A stretch of 64,000 nt of DNA from Mucilaginibacter sp. OK098 (GCF_900142915.1 NZ_FRCM01000006.1:447503-511502), one strand, 5' to 3'. Positions 51,009-60,698 are shown, counted from the stretch's first letter. Notes: generated by a model from the sequence alone, not told the origin. Program-made: numbers and translations.

Positions 51009-51364
51009 TTAGCGGTATATATGCCGTTTAATACATGACCGCCGAGTTGGAAAAAGTCCCACGGGTTTTTAAAATATTTTTCGGGAGGTGTGGTTTTTCT
51101 TTTTTAATGGCACGGGAACTCTTTTTTAAGATTATTACAGCATATTTACAAAACAGGTCCTTTTACTATTTATGATTGAATAATAGTGTGCCATTAGTCA
51201 CAACCAATATTATTGATCTTAAAACCAGTTAGAATAATTGGATAACTACCGATCTTCTGTTTTTCAGATGGATTATTTGGAAAGAAGTTTTAATTGACGG
51301 GTGATATTTGTAACATCTATTTAATTGAAGGATCAAAAGGCAGATTTCAATAGACATTTACAAG
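51009..51364. other. Gene-free divergent spacer
   Basis: 356 bp between the divergent FecR and aspartyl-protease genes. It should hold both promoters, but I see no convincing TAnnTTTG box, repeat or RNA gene. AT-rich. Confidence 0.6.
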
Positions 51365-52576
51365 ATGGAAATTTATACAACCTTTCGCATTTTTTATATC
51401 TTATTGAGATATACATTTAGTAGTTGCATCCTTTTTTTATTATCAACGACCATATGCACAGCCCAGCGTGTTACTTTTAATAAGGGTGGTACAGAAAGCA
51501 AAAACTACTATGAAGAAATTCCTTATGAACTTGTAAACGGTGTTATATTTTTAACACCGGAAATTAACGGTATAAAACGAAAATTTATTTTTGATACCGG
51601 GGCCCCTGTACAAATCACTCCCGAACTGTTTAATGAGCTAAAGCCCGAAGTTATTAATCATACTGAAATAACTGATGCCACCGGAAAAAAAGCCTCATTA
51701 AATATTGTCTCCTTAACAACGCTTAAACTTAATAACCTTTCTTTTACCGGGATCCCGGCTTTGGTGTCCGGCAGCAGTTTATATAAATGCTGGCATATTG
51801 ATGGCGTAATAGGCAGTAATTTGCTTCGTAAATCCATTGTACAGATCATACCTGCAAAGCATATTATTATTTTAACGGACGATGAAACAAAACTATCTAT
51901 TAATAAGAAAATGCAGACGCCGCTTATTACAGGTGAACCACAAAGCTTTCCCTATTTTAATATGCAGGTGGCGAATAAAAAGACCATGATGGTGGGTTTT
52001 GACACAGGCAGCCCTAACTTTTTAAGAATAACAGCGACTGACGCTAATCGGTTTAAAAACGATGATGCATTTGAAAAGATCTCGGCCGGTTATGGAATTA
52101 ATCATATGAGTCTTTTGGGTTTACAAATACCGGATAGTTTGTATCGGCTGAAAATTTCGTCCTTAAGTATAGCAGGTGGGACATTTACTAACGCAGTTAC
52201 AGAAACCAGTAAGTCAAGGAGCACCCGGATAGGCACAAAAATATTAGACTATGGTATTGTAACCATCGACTTTATACATCATCTTTTTTATTTTGAACTG
52301 ACAACCGATACTATCAACCTGGGTGAAAAGCTATGGCCCTTAAAACCTATAGTAGCAGATGATAAACTGGTAGTAGGTGTGGTATGGGAAAAGCTTAAAG
52401 ACCAGGTAAAATCTGGTGATCAAATTATGGCTATTGATGATGAATCTTGCCAAACTATTGATCTTTGCGACTGGCTAAGTGGTAAAGTGGAAAGGATGAT
52501 GGACAAACAAACCGCAACCCTTACCATAAAAGATAAGCAAGGGAACATTAAAAAAATCAGCATAACAAAAGAATGA
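51365..52576 (+). CDS. Secreted aspartyl protease-like protein with PDZ domain
   Basis: 403 residues. The signal peptide (about 1-33, ending CTAQ) is followed by two retropepsin-like halves, each with a DTG motif: FDTGAP at D77 and GFDTGSP at about 212. A PDZ-like domain forms the C-terminus (LVVGVVWEKLKDQVKSGDQI, AIDDESCQTID). Single-chain proteins with two DTG motifs can form an active site without dimerising. Role and substrate are unknown. It stands alone between FecR and the reductase module. Confidence 0.85.
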   Translation: MEIYTTFRIFYILLRYTFSSCILFLLSTTICTAQRVTFNKGGTESKNYYEEIPYELVNGVIFLTPEINGIKRKFIFDTGAPVQITPELFNELKPEVINHTEITDATGKKASLNIVSLTTLKLNNLSFTGIPALVSGSSLYKCWHIDGVIGSNLLRKSIVQIIPAKHIIILTDDETKLSINKKMQTPLITGEPQSFPYFNMQVANKKTMMVGFDTGSPNFLRITATDANRFKNDDAFEKISAGYGINHMSLLGLQIPDSLYRLKISSLSIAGGTFTNAVTETSKSRSTRIGTKILDYGIVTIDFIHHLFYFELTTDTINLGEKLWPLKPIVADDKLVVGVVWEKLKDQVKSGDQIMAIDDESCQTIDLCDWLSGKVERMMDKQTATLTIKDKQGNIKKISITKE

Positions 52577-52942
52577 TTCGAGTCGCTCATTTGTACCCTG
52601 GTAAAAGAAATGGGTGATGTCTTGCCTGCCTTGGAAATTTAAAAATGAAAAAAGCAGTAAGGTCTATAATTCTTCGGAAGACCAGTATTTGATTGATGTT
52701 TTTTAACAAGAAGAATTGGTTAAAGGACAGTAATGACACGGCCTTGTTGATCGAACCTCAAGCGCCATTAAAAGTAAAAACTTACAGGAGGTACGAATTT
52801 TATCTTTTCACAGCATACAATTATCACATAATAACACTCACCATTTTATAAGGCTGACTTTTAAACAAAGCACATTGCGCCTTTTAAACAAAACGACTGA
52901 TCAATTTTACAGCGAATTTTGTTGCATCAAATTTTTAATAAG
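52577..52942. other. Gene-free spacer
   Basis: 366 bp between the protease gene and the epimerase-type gene. Short frames such as MKKAVRSIILRKTSI at about 52645 have no support. No terminator, repeat or clear promoter is recognised. Confidence 0.55.
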
Positions 52943-53989
52943 ATGACAATAAATTCAAATAGTGAAAAAACAGTGCTTGTAACCGGCGGCTCGGGTTTCA
53001 TCGCAGTACATTGTATCCTTCAGCTTTTAAATGCCGGATACAATGTAAGAACAACAGTCCGGTCGCTCACCCGCGAAGCCGAAGTACGGGCAATGCTGAA
53101 GGAAGGCGGCGCCGGGCAAGGAAATCGTTTGTCTTTTATCGAAGCCGACCTGGCCGCTGATACAAACTGGCCCGAAGCCCTTGCCGGCTGTACCTATGTA
53201 TTGCATGTGGCTTCGCCAACCCCTTTAAAAAATTATTCACACGAGGATGAAATGATCATCCCTGCCCGTGAAGGTGTGCTTAGGGTATTACGTGCGGCAC
53301 GTGATGTCGGTGTAAAACGCGTGGTGCTAACATCGGCATTCGGTGCCATTGCTTTTGGTCACCAGCCGCAGACCGCACCATTTAGCGAAACGGATTGGAC
53401 GGACCTAAGCGGCAAGGTACCTACCTATCAAAAATCAAAAACACTGGCTGAACGGGCGGCCTGGGATTTCATCGCCCGGGAAGGTGGCGGTCTCGAACTT
53501 TCTGTGGTTAACCCAGTAGCGGTTTTGGGGCCGGTATTAGGTGCAGACTATTCACATTCTATCCATATTATTCAACGGCTCATGAAAGATAAGGCCCCAG
53601 GCAGTCCAAAAATAAATTGCGGGTTTGTGGATGTGCGCGATGTGGCGGACCTGCATCTGCGGGCAATGACCGATCCGGCTGCCAACGGCGAGCGATTCCT
53701 GGCCACCGCTGGTGAAAGTATTTGGCTTGTTGACATCGCAAGGGTGTTGAAACGGCGCATGGGCAATTCAGCTGAGCATATCAAAGTGAAAGAGTTGCCG
53801 AACTGGCTGCTGCACGTAGCTGCCTTATGGGATCCGGCGGTAAAAGTGCTCGTTCCGATGCTGGGAAAGGTAATGAACTCCACCAGTAAAAAGGCTATAC
53901 GAATGCTGGGCTGGTCGCCCCGTTCTACTGAGGAAGCCATCGTAGCCACTGCGGAAAGCCTGGTCCGCTTGGGGTTGGTAAATAAATAA
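52943..53989 (+). CDS. NAD-dependent epimerase/dihydroflavonol reductase-like extended SDR
   Basis: 348 residues when started at 52943 (MTINSNSEKTVLV). The cofactor motif TGGSGFIA (GxxGxxA, typical of extended SDRs) is near the N-terminus, LHVASPTP at about 90, and the catalytic Tyr-Lys in YQKSK at about 160. The wording is close to plant-type dihydroflavonol/cinnamoyl-CoA reductases and their bacterial relatives, which reduce ketones or aldehydes. The AraC gene 18 bp downstream is likely its regulator and cotranscribed. Confidence 0.92.
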   Translation: MTINSNSEKTVLVTGGSGFIAVHCILQLLNAGYNVRTTVRSLTREAEVRAMLKEGGAGQGNRLSFIEADLAADTNWPEALAGCTYVLHVASPTPLKNYSHEDEMIIPAREGVLRVLRAARDVGVKRVVLTSAFGAIAFGHQPQTAPFSETDWTDLSGKVPTYQKSKTLAERAAWDFIAREGGGLELSVVNPVAVLGPVLGADYSHSIHIIQRLMKDKAPGSPKINCGFVDVRDVADLHLRAMTDPAANGERFLATAGESIWLVDIARVLKRRMGNSAEHIKVKELPNWLLHVAALWDPAVKVLVPMLGKVMNSTSKKAIRMLGWSPRSTEEAIVATAESLVRLGLVNK

Positions 53990-54007
53990 TTCCTTAATTT
54001 TACAGAA

Positions 54008-54817
54008 ATGAAAAACCTGGAGAACGCTAGTGTGGCACAAGTCTTTATATCCTGTAAAAAGGAAAAGCACTACAGCCGGGAGGTGATCCTTCCACAGCCA
54101 GCCCTGGTACGTGTGCTATCTGGCGAGGTGAGGATCGCTTCAGCCGACCGCGTTTTCAATTTTTTCGCAGGCGATACAGTGTTGTTGCCCCGAAATCAAC
54201 TGGGGCGACTAAGTAAGCTGCCTTTAAACGGAGAGCCCTGCGTAGTGGTATCTATTTTATTTCATCCTGAGAAACTCAGGCAACATTATGCAGATCGTCA
54301 GATTGCATCTTCACAACAGCACGCACCTGAACTTATGGTTTGGGAAGATCATCCTTTGCTGGAAAGCCTTTTTAATTCACTGTTACCTTATTTTAAATTA
54401 GCGGATGCCTTACCTGCGGACATTGCCGCGTTTAAAATAGAGGAAGCGATCCGCGTATTGCGTACCATTAATCAAAATGCAGATCAGTTGCTTGGCCAGT
54501 TTGAAGAACCAGGCAAATTGGACCTAGTGGACTTTATGGAGAAGAACTATATGTTTAATCTTTCTTTAGAAAAGTTCGGATACTTAACCGGCAGAAGCCT
54601 GACGACCTATAAAAAAGATTTTAAAAAGGCTTTTAAAAGTACCCCTGGAAAGTGGCTCACACAAAAGCGATTGGAATTGGCTCACTACCAGATCTTCGAA
54701 AAAAAAAGAAAGCCATCGGATGTTTATTTTGATGTTGGCTTTGAGAACCTGTCGCATTTCTCATTCGCTTTTAAAAAACAATTCGGATATAATCCCACCA
54801 GCTTATTAACCTGTTAG
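54008..54817 (+). CDS. AraC family transcriptional regulator (module 1)
   Basis: 269 residues. The N-terminal cupin-like sensor (RVLSGEVRIASADRVFNFFAG) is followed by the AraC DNA-binding domain: YLTGRSLTTYKKDFKKAF and VYFDVGFENLSHFSFAFKKQFG, both helix-turn-helix units complete. It is a clear paralog of the converging AraC gene at 54894. Its operon partner is the extended SDR upstream. Confidence 0.92.
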   Translation: MKNLENASVAQVFISCKKEKHYSREVILPQPALVRVLSGEVRIASADRVFNFFAGDTVLLPRNQLGRLSKLPLNGEPCVVVSILFHPEKLRQHYADRQIASSQQHAPELMVWEDHPLLESLFNSLLPYFKLADALPADIAAFKIEEAIRVLRTINQNADQLLGQFEEPGKLDLVDFMEKNYMFNLSLEKFGYLTGRSLTTYKKDFKKAFKSTPGKWLTQKRLELAHYQIFEKKRKPSDVYFDVGFENLSHFSFAFKKQFGYNPTSLLTC

Positions 54818-54893
54818 CTAAAAACCTGCGCCATCATCAGCAGAAAAAGTGTGCCGTTAAAAGAGAAAGCCCATAGAAATTATAAGCTACCTA

Positions 54894-55694
54894 TTAAATT
54901 TTTGTAGGCGCCGCGCCAAATTGCTTTTTAAAAGCAAAAGAGAAGTGCGACAGATCTTCAAACCCCAGGTCAAGGTAAATATCGGATGCTGTTTTACCTT
55001 TTTCCCTGATCAGATAATACGCTTCCTGCAACCTCCGTTGCAATAACCAGCGGCCTGGTGTTAAATGGAACAACTTGTCAAAATCCCGCTTGAAGGTGGC
55101 CAGGCTCCTGCCTGTGAGATATGCAAACTGGTTAAGATCGACGTTAAAATGAAAATTCCTGTTCATAAAGGCCTCAAGGTCTATTTTCCCCGGCTCACTG
55201 AAATCGAATAAGATGTCTTTAATTTCGGGATCTGCTTTTAACAGCAGCAGGACTGCCTCTCTCAATTTCAAAGCAACCAAGCCGGCATCATCTTCCCTGT
55301 TAAGCTGCATATACGATGACAGTGAATCAAAGTAGCTTTTATACAAGGGCTGAGGTTCCAGGTAAATAACCGCATTGCCATTGATATGCTTTTCAGATTC
55401 ATATCCGGTTTCCATACTGAAACTCCGTAAAAAAGGCTGATCAAAGTGAATCGAAAACGACTTGAACTCTCCTCCATTCGGCGGGAGTTTGTTAAACTTC
55501 ATCAGGCGGTTGCGCCTGCCGAGCCTAAAATCTCCGGGGTTAAAAATATATTCCCTGTTACCATCATTCATGATCATCGTCCCCGATACCTGGTAGCTGA
55601 ATACAAACTCAGGTATAAACTGCTCTCCACCCTTGCTACGGGTGGCGTAGCAGGAATAAGCTATTGGTGACGGCTTTTTATTGAGTTGAGGCAT
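54894..55694 (-). CDS. AraC family transcriptional regulator (module 2)
   Basis: 266 residues: N-terminal cupin-like sensor with GTMIMNDGNREYIFNPGDF, then YLTGRSLATFKRDFDKLF and IYLDLGFEDLSHFSFAFKKQFG in the AraC domain. It converges with its paralog at 54008 across a 76-bp gap, and lies 12 bp downstream of the SDR on its own strand, so the arrangement mirrors module 1. Confidence 0.92.
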   Translation of the reverse strand: MPQLNKKPSPIAYSCYATRSKGGEQFIPEFVFSYQVSGTMIMNDGNREYIFNPGDFRLGRRNRLMKFNKLPPNGGEFKSFSIHFDQPFLRSFSMETGYESEKHINGNAVIYLEPQPLYKSYFDSLSSYMQLNREDDAGLVALKLREAVLLLLKADPEIKDILFDFSEPGKIDLEAFMNRNFHFNVDLNQFAYLTGRSLATFKRDFDKLFHLTPGRWLLQRRLQEAYYLIREKGKTASDIYLDLGFEDLSHFSFAFKKQFGAAPTKI

Positions 55695-55706
55695 TATTCA
55701 AATCTA

Positions 55707-56543
55707 TCAATTTTCCTGATCACAGGCATCAGTAGACATGCTTACCGGCAGCCATTTTTCCATTTCTTCGCTTCTTGCTATATCGGCTTGTTTTACCCTT
55801 GCTATAGCATCGCTTCCCAACAGCAGGTGTACCGGCGGTTCCGGGTTGTCGGCCAGGTCTATCATCACTTTTGCCACTTTTGCAGGGTCGCCCGTTGGGA
55901 TAAAGTCACTGCTTTTAAACATTTTCATGCGGATACCGACGGTGTTTTCATAGCCATCTACTTCCGGCGCACAGGCCATAGAGGCCATCATACGGGTACG
56001 CAAACCGCCCGGCTCAACACTTGTTACCCATATGCCCAGCGGCTTAACCTCCTTAGCCAGCGCCTCGCTAAAACCGCCCAAACCAAATTTTGCTGCCTGG
56101 TATACGGTCAGTCCAGGGCTACCTACCCTGCCTCCTATTGAGCTGATCTGTATTATCCTGCCTGAACGTTGCTTACGCATGCAGGGTAACACCGCATGGG
56201 TTATTGCTATCGGCGCATACAAATTGGTTTCTAATTGGTTGCGCACCTGTTCATCGCTATAAGCCTCGGCCGCGCCTATGATGCCAAACCCGGCGTTATT
56301 GACAAGCACATCAATACGGCCGAATTTTTTGATCGTATTTTCAACTGCGGCAATGATCTGCGCCTTATTGGTGACATCCAACATTAGCGGATAAATATTA
56401 CCAGGGTACTTCTCTGCAAGATCTTTTAATTGTTCCGGATTGCGGGCCGTTGCGGCCACCAGGTCGCCGTCGGCTAATACTGCTGCTGTCAGATCCCTTC
56501 CCAACCCGCGGGAACTGCCTGTTATTAACCAAACTTTTGACAT
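55707..56543 (-). CDS. Short-chain dehydrogenase/reductase (module 2)
   Basis: Classical SDR, 278 residues. TGSSRGLG is at 8-15, NNAG at 82-85, ISS before the active site, and Tyr148/Lys152 in YQAAK. The wording resembles the oxidoreductases often annotated as 17-beta-hydroxysteroid-like. It is followed after 12 bp by the AraC gene of the same strand. The substrate is unknown. Confidence 0.93.
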   Translation of the reverse strand: MSKVWLITGSSRGLGRDLTAAVLADGDLVAATARNPEQLKDLAEKYPGNIYPLMLDVTNKAQIIAAVENTIKKFGRIDVLVNNAGFGIIGAAEAYSDEQVRNQLETNLYAPIAITHAVLPCMRKQRSGRIIQISSIGGRVGSPGLTVYQAAKFGLGGFSEALAKEVKPLGIWVTSVEPGGLRTRMMASMACAPEVDGYENTVGIRMKMFKSSDFIPTGDPAKVAKVMIDLADNPEPPVHLLLGSDAIARVKQADIARSEEMEKWLPVSMSTDACDQEN

Positions 56544-56733
56544 AATTTAAATTTTTAATTTTAATCAAAGTTCGGTTTAATGCGATGACGCCGCTTTGTT
56601 AAAACGTTCATGTTACTTTGTTAAAACGTTCATCACTATTTTTTAGAATAGCTTAATAATGAACCTGCTGGTGCATAGCTCAATAGGTATCGCACCTACG
56701 GAGCGAAAAATGATTGTTTGCTATGTTTCTACC

Positions 56734-56839
56734 AATATTTCGCTCCTAAGGAGCGTGTTTTTGAGTAGTAACTATGAACGAAAAACAATATCAATATTTC
56801 GTTCTTAAGGATTGTGTTTTTGAGTAAGAACTATGAGCG
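56734..56839. repeat. Two 47-bp direct repeats, 59 bp apart
   Basis: Copies at 56734-56780 and 56793-56839 share AATATTTCG, CTAAGGA-like, GTGTTTTTGAGTA and AACTATGA blocks. The first contains the palindrome CGCTCC-TAA-GGAGCG; in the second, this has decayed (TTCTTAAGGATT). ACCTACGGAGCGAAAAA at 56695-56711 is an inverted partial copy. It is probably a degraded member of a dispersed Bacteroidota intergenic repeat. The rest of 56544-56911 holds nothing recognised. Confidence 0.65.
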
Positions 56840-56911
56840 GCTTAACAGTACAAGTGTAGTTATGATGCATTTATCTGCTATAAGATAGGTTGATCTGTTT
56901 TAAGCAGCCGC

Positions 56912-57490
56912 TTAGATAGTGTTCATTAATATCACTAACGAGACCAGCAGCAGCGAAGCACGGAGCTGTGCAACAGCTTTGCCCAATTGGTTTTGAACAG
57001 TTTTACGTGAGATATCCAATAGTTCAGCAATTTCGCTGGTTGACAGGTCCTGCTGATAGCGCATGCGAAATATTTGTTGCTGGGATTGGGTTAGTGTATC
57101 AATCAGCGCTTCATAGGCTTTCATGAATTCCTTTCGCAGCAGCTCCGCATCTGTTTGGTCGCGCGAGGTTTTTAGCTGTAAAAGTAACTCAGGTACAGGG
57201 GTAAACCTGCGTTCCTTTTCCATCCAATTGAATACCTTATTTTTTGTAGCGGTAAATAAATAAGCAGGCAGGTTATCGATATTGTTTTCCTCCCTTTTTA
57301 ACCATAGCTGCAAAAAAATATCCTGGGTAATGTCTTTGGCCTGGGCCGGGTCCTGTAAGCGCTTAAACGCCGCAGTATAGATTTCTTTCCAATACTTTTC
57401 ATAAAGCGCGTCAAAAGCTTCAGTACTGCCGTCTTTTAATTTCAAAAGCAATAATTTATCCTGAACCTTGTCGTCCTCGCCTATAAACAT
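56912..57490 (-). CDS. ECF sigma factor (Bacteroidota FecI-like type)
   Basis: 192 residues. Sigma region 2 (about 20-90: FDALYEKYWKEIYTAAFKRL, ITQDIFLQLW, YLFTATKNKVFNW) and region 4 (about 125-180: TQSQQQIFRMRYQQDLSTSEIAELL, SRKTVQNQLGKAV). Members of this group normally stand directly before a FecR gene. Here the only FecR in the window is 5.9 kb downstream on the same strand, past a block of unrelated genes. A palindrome lies just before the start codon (57501). Confidence 0.92.
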   Translation of the reverse strand: MFIGEDDKVQDKLLLLKLKDGSTEAFDALYEKYWKEIYTAAFKRLQDPAQAKDITQDIFLQLWLKREENNIDNLPAYLFTATKNKVFNWMEKERRFTPVPELLLQLKTSRDQTDAELLRKEFMKAYEALIDTLTQSQQQIFRMRYQQDLSTSEIAELLDISRKTVQNQLGKAVAQLRASLLLVSLVILMNTI

Positions 57491-57500
57491 CCGATCAGCA

Positions 57501-57522
57501 TTGTTAAAATCAAATTTAACAA
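57501..57522. promoter_or_regulatory. Palindrome before the ECF sigma gene
   Basis: Perfect 8-bp arms TTGTTAAA/TTTAACAA around ATCAAA lie 11-32 bp upstream of the start codon. It could be an operator or an mRNA hairpin covering the translation start. Inference. Confidence 0.35.
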
Positions 57523-57778
57523 AAATGAAACATTAAATTAAGCCGAATACAACATTTGTAACTTTTTTATCATATAATATTATTACGATAAAAATTAACA
57601 GCAACAACATTAGCAATTTGGGAATCTACAGCAAAGCAATTATTGCATATGATTTTTTACACATGCAATAATTTTATAACCAACCATGTGCCGACTTACA
57701 AAAAATCAGACCCTGCATGGCCATTAATCCATTACCTTTCATACACCGGTGGTGCAGATCAGGATATTCCTTAAAAAC

Positions 57779-59542
57779 CTAAGCCACCTCCTGGTAAGAT
57801 GGCAATGAAAAGAAGAAACTGCTGCCTTCACCAATGGCACTTTCAACCCATATAACGCCTTGTTGCGCTTCAATAAAATCTTTGGAAATGGCCAAACCCA
57901 GACCGGAACCTGATTTATTCTGCCCATCTGTAGGTACCTGGAAGTATCTTTCAAACAGGCGTTCACGGTATTGTTCATCAATGCCTTTACCAAAGTCTCT
58001 AACTGCAAAAACAACCTGTTCATCCTTTTCTCGAAGCTCAATAACAACTTTAGATTTTTCACCGCTATATCTTAACGCATTGGATAAAAAGTTAACCAAT
58101 ACCCAGGCTGTTTTTTCCATATCCACCTGTACTTTTGGAAGACTTGATGGTGCTTTTACCTGTAAACTGATCCCTTTTTGTTCTGCCTGGAACTTGACTG
58201 AGTTAAGCGCATAGTTTACAATTTCCAAAGGATCTGAAAGCACGAAATTTAGCTGGATATTACCTGTTTCAACCTGCGAGAGATCGAGCAACTCGCTGGT
58301 GATCTTCAATAAACGGTCACTGTCATCTTTTATATGTTCCACCAATTCCATTTGCTGCGCATTAACCGGGCCAATCCGATCGTCCTGCAACAGCTTCAAA
58401 CTCATTTTAATAGACGAAATCGGTGTTTTCAATTCGTGTGAGATGGTTGCAATAAAATTGGTTTTAGCCTCGTCACGCTCTTTAAATTCAGTTATGTTAC
58501 GGAGCAAATAAACGCGTCCAACTGATTTGCTGCCGAAACTCACTACATCTTCCGGCTTTGGGTCAAGGTTAGGAATTACAATTTCACGGCTATCCAACTG
58601 GAAGTACGACTCCTTACCATTAAGGGCTATCTTAAATGATTTTATAGTTTTATTTTCAATGATTGATTTAAACAGGTCATTTGTTCCGGTAAATTTATTT
58701 ACGTTTTGGCCCACCAGTTTTTTTTCTTTGAGATTTAAGATCTCTTCTGCTACCGTATTAATAAACAAGATCTCATCTTTTTCATTTAAGCCAATTATAG
58801 CATCCTGCATTTGCTCTATAATAGTATCAATCCGTTGTTTTTCAGACAATACCGTAGCCAGGTTACTATTTTCCCATTCTTTTAACCGGTCGGTCATTTC
58901 ATTGAACGCGGACGATACATCGGCAAACTCGTCGTTAGCGCTGAAATTTAGCCGCTGATTATAATTTTTTTGACTGATCTCCCTGATCCCATCCACCAGT
59001 TTCTTTAAAGGGTCAGCTATAAATCCCGGGAAGTTGACACTAAAGCTGAAGAGCACCAAAAAGGTAAATGTGCCAACCAGGCCCAAAAGAACGGTCGCTT
59101 TATTTACTGAAGCCTGCGCACGTTCATTTTTACGTACAATGGCCTTCATGTTTAACAATTCTACCTGCCTTAGCTGCGCCCTGGCATGGTATTGTGCATT
59201 ATCCAGCGCTGCAGCACTTAGTACACCAGGCGCCTGCAATATGTTAAATGCCTTTCTTAAACCGGCAGTGGCCTCAGCCTCTCCCTTTTCTGTAATATTA
59301 TGTTCCTGCAGCACCAATTGGCTGTTAAAATCTTTAATCGCTTTGTTATTTAATGGAAGTTTGTTTTCATCCAGCACAGTACGCATTTCGCGTGCAAAAC
59401 TTAATGACTCGTAATTATTTTTCAGGATCACCTTGGCGCTGTCTGATATTTCATGAATATAAAATATAGCTACAACTCCGAAAGAGAGAACGATAAGGAA
59501 AAGAAACCCAAATCCTAACCGTAATTTATTTTTGATTTTCAT
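57779..59542 (-). CDS. HAMP-PAS sensor histidine kinase of the kdp cluster
   Basis: 587 residues: membrane segment 1 (about 10-30), a periplasmic helical sensor (about 31-148), membrane segment 2 (about 150-172), HAMP (about 173-225), PAS (about 235-355), HisKA with His369 in SHELKTP, and an ATPase domain with NFLSNALRYS, DFGKGID and GSGLGL. It lies 25 bp downstream of the KdpD-type sensor and ends the Kdp operon. It probably supplies the kinase half that the short KdpD lacks. No response regulator (KdpE) follows. Confidence 0.93.
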   Translation of the reverse strand: MKIKNKLRLGFGFLFLIVLSFGVVAIFYIHEISDSAKVILKNNYESLSFAREMRTVLDENKLPLNNKAIKDFNSQLVLQEHNITEKGEAEATAGLRKAFNILQAPGVLSAAALDNAQYHARAQLRQVELLNMKAIVRKNERAQASVNKATVLLGLVGTFTFLVLFSFSVNFPGFIADPLKKLVDGIREISQKNYNQRLNFSANDEFADVSSAFNEMTDRLKEWENSNLATVLSEKQRIDTIIEQMQDAIIGLNEKDEILFINTVAEEILNLKEKKLVGQNVNKFTGTNDLFKSIIENKTIKSFKIALNGKESYFQLDSREIVIPNLDPKPEDVVSFGSKSVGRVYLLRNITEFKERDEAKTNFIATISHELKTPISSIKMSLKLLQDDRIGPVNAQQMELVEHIKDDSDRLLKITSELLDLSQVETGNIQLNFVLSDPLEIVNYALNSVKFQAEQKGISLQVKAPSSLPKVQVDMEKTAWVLVNFLSNALRYSGEKSKVVIELREKDEQVVFAVRDFGKGIDEQYRERLFERYFQVPTDGQNKSGSGLGLAISKDFIEAQQGVIWVESAIGEGSSFFFSLPSYQEVA

Positions 59543-59567
59543 ATTATTGATTTTTAATTTCTACTGG

Positions 59568-60698
59568 TCATGATAAAATAACCAGGTCGGTAGCTGTTTC
59601 CGCTATTTTCTTTAATAATTCATTAAACACTGCTGTCCTCAAAATAACCTGGAACAGGCTTAGGTGAGGTTTGCCAATACAAATAGTTGTTACTTCCCGT
59701 TCTTCAGCAATGGCCATGATCGTTTGAGTAACATTGTCGCTTTTTATTTTTACCACCTCGCCCCCAAGTTCTGTTGCCAGTTTAAAATTATTGATGAGGT
59801 GGCGTTGCTTATCCAGTTTAATACGATTGCCGCTTTCGCTGCTGCTTTGCACATATAAAACTATCCATGGAGATCGGTAATATGAGGCAAGGCGCGCTGT
59901 TTTCCTGATCACTACCTTTGCTGTTTCCGCGTTGGATGAGATACAGGCAAGAAACTTTTCAGGTCGCAATTTGATCTGTTTGGGGATCTCAATATCTATC
60001 TTCCGTTCAACATGGTGTGCCACTTCTTTCAGCGCAAGCTCCCGCAGCTGAAGGATCTTATCGGGCTGGAAGAAATTTTGTAAGGCAATATCAACTTTAC
60101 TTTTGTCATAGATCTTTCCTTCCTTCAACCTGTCGATGAGCTCATCGGCGGTAAGATCAATGTTAACAATTTCGTCTGTCAGCTCCAGTACTTTATCAGG
60201 AATACGCTCGGTAATGGGGGTCCCGGTAATTTCTTCAATCTCCTGGTTCATGCTTTCCAGGTGCTGAATATTAACGGCCGAAATAACACTTATGCCTGCT
60301 TCCAAAATATCCAGCACATCCTGCCAGCGTTTACCGTTCTTGCTGCCTTCCACATTAGTGTGTGCCAGTTCATCAACAATCACAACCTCGGGGTGCCGGT
60401 TCAAAATGGCAGAAAGGTCCATTTCTTCCATTTCTTTCCCTTTATAGAAGATTTTCCTTCGGGGGATAATGGGCAAACCGGCTAATAAACTATGTGTTTC
60501 GGCACGATTGTGCGTTTCTATATAACCAATTTGTATATCGATGCCATTACGTAAAAGTGCATGGGCCTCCTGCAGCATCCGGTAGGTTTTACCAACGCCG
60601 GCACTCATGCCGATATAGATCTTAAACTTTCCCCGCCGTGATTTTTTTACCAGTTCGATAAAAGTTTTAACCTCGTCATTCTTTTCTTCCGTTTTCAT
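59568..60698 (-). CDS. kdpD: KdpD N-terminal sensor protein (no kinase domain)
   Basis: 376 residues covering only the cytoplasmic N-terminal half of KdpD. The Walker A motif G30MSAGVGKT38, Walker B VIVDELAHTN, and a universal-stress-protein-like domain (about 240-376) are all present. The four membrane segments and histidine kinase of full KdpD (about 890 residues) are missing. In Escherichia coli this part senses potassium or nucleotide state. Here the signal is probably passed to the separate HAMP-PAS kinase encoded 25 bp downstream. The porin gene lies directly upstream (5 bp). Confidence 0.88.
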   Translation of the reverse strand: MKTEEKNDEVKTFIELVKKSRRGKFKIYIGMSAGVGKTYRMLQEAHALLRNGIDIQIGYIETHNRAETHSLLAGLPIIPRRKIFYKGKEMEEMDLSAILNRHPEVVIVDELAHTNVEGSKNGKRWQDVLDILEAGISVISAVNIQHLESMNQEIEEITGTPITERIPDKVLELTDEIVNIDLTADELIDRLKEGKIYDKSKVDIALQNFFQPDKILQLRELALKEVAHHVERKIDIEIPKQIKLRPEKFLACISSNAETAKVVIRKTARLASYYRSPWIVLYVQSSSESGNRIKLDKQRHLINNFKLATELGGEVVKIKSDNVTQTIMAIAEEREVTTICIGKPHLSLFQVILRTAVFNELLKKIAETATDLVILS

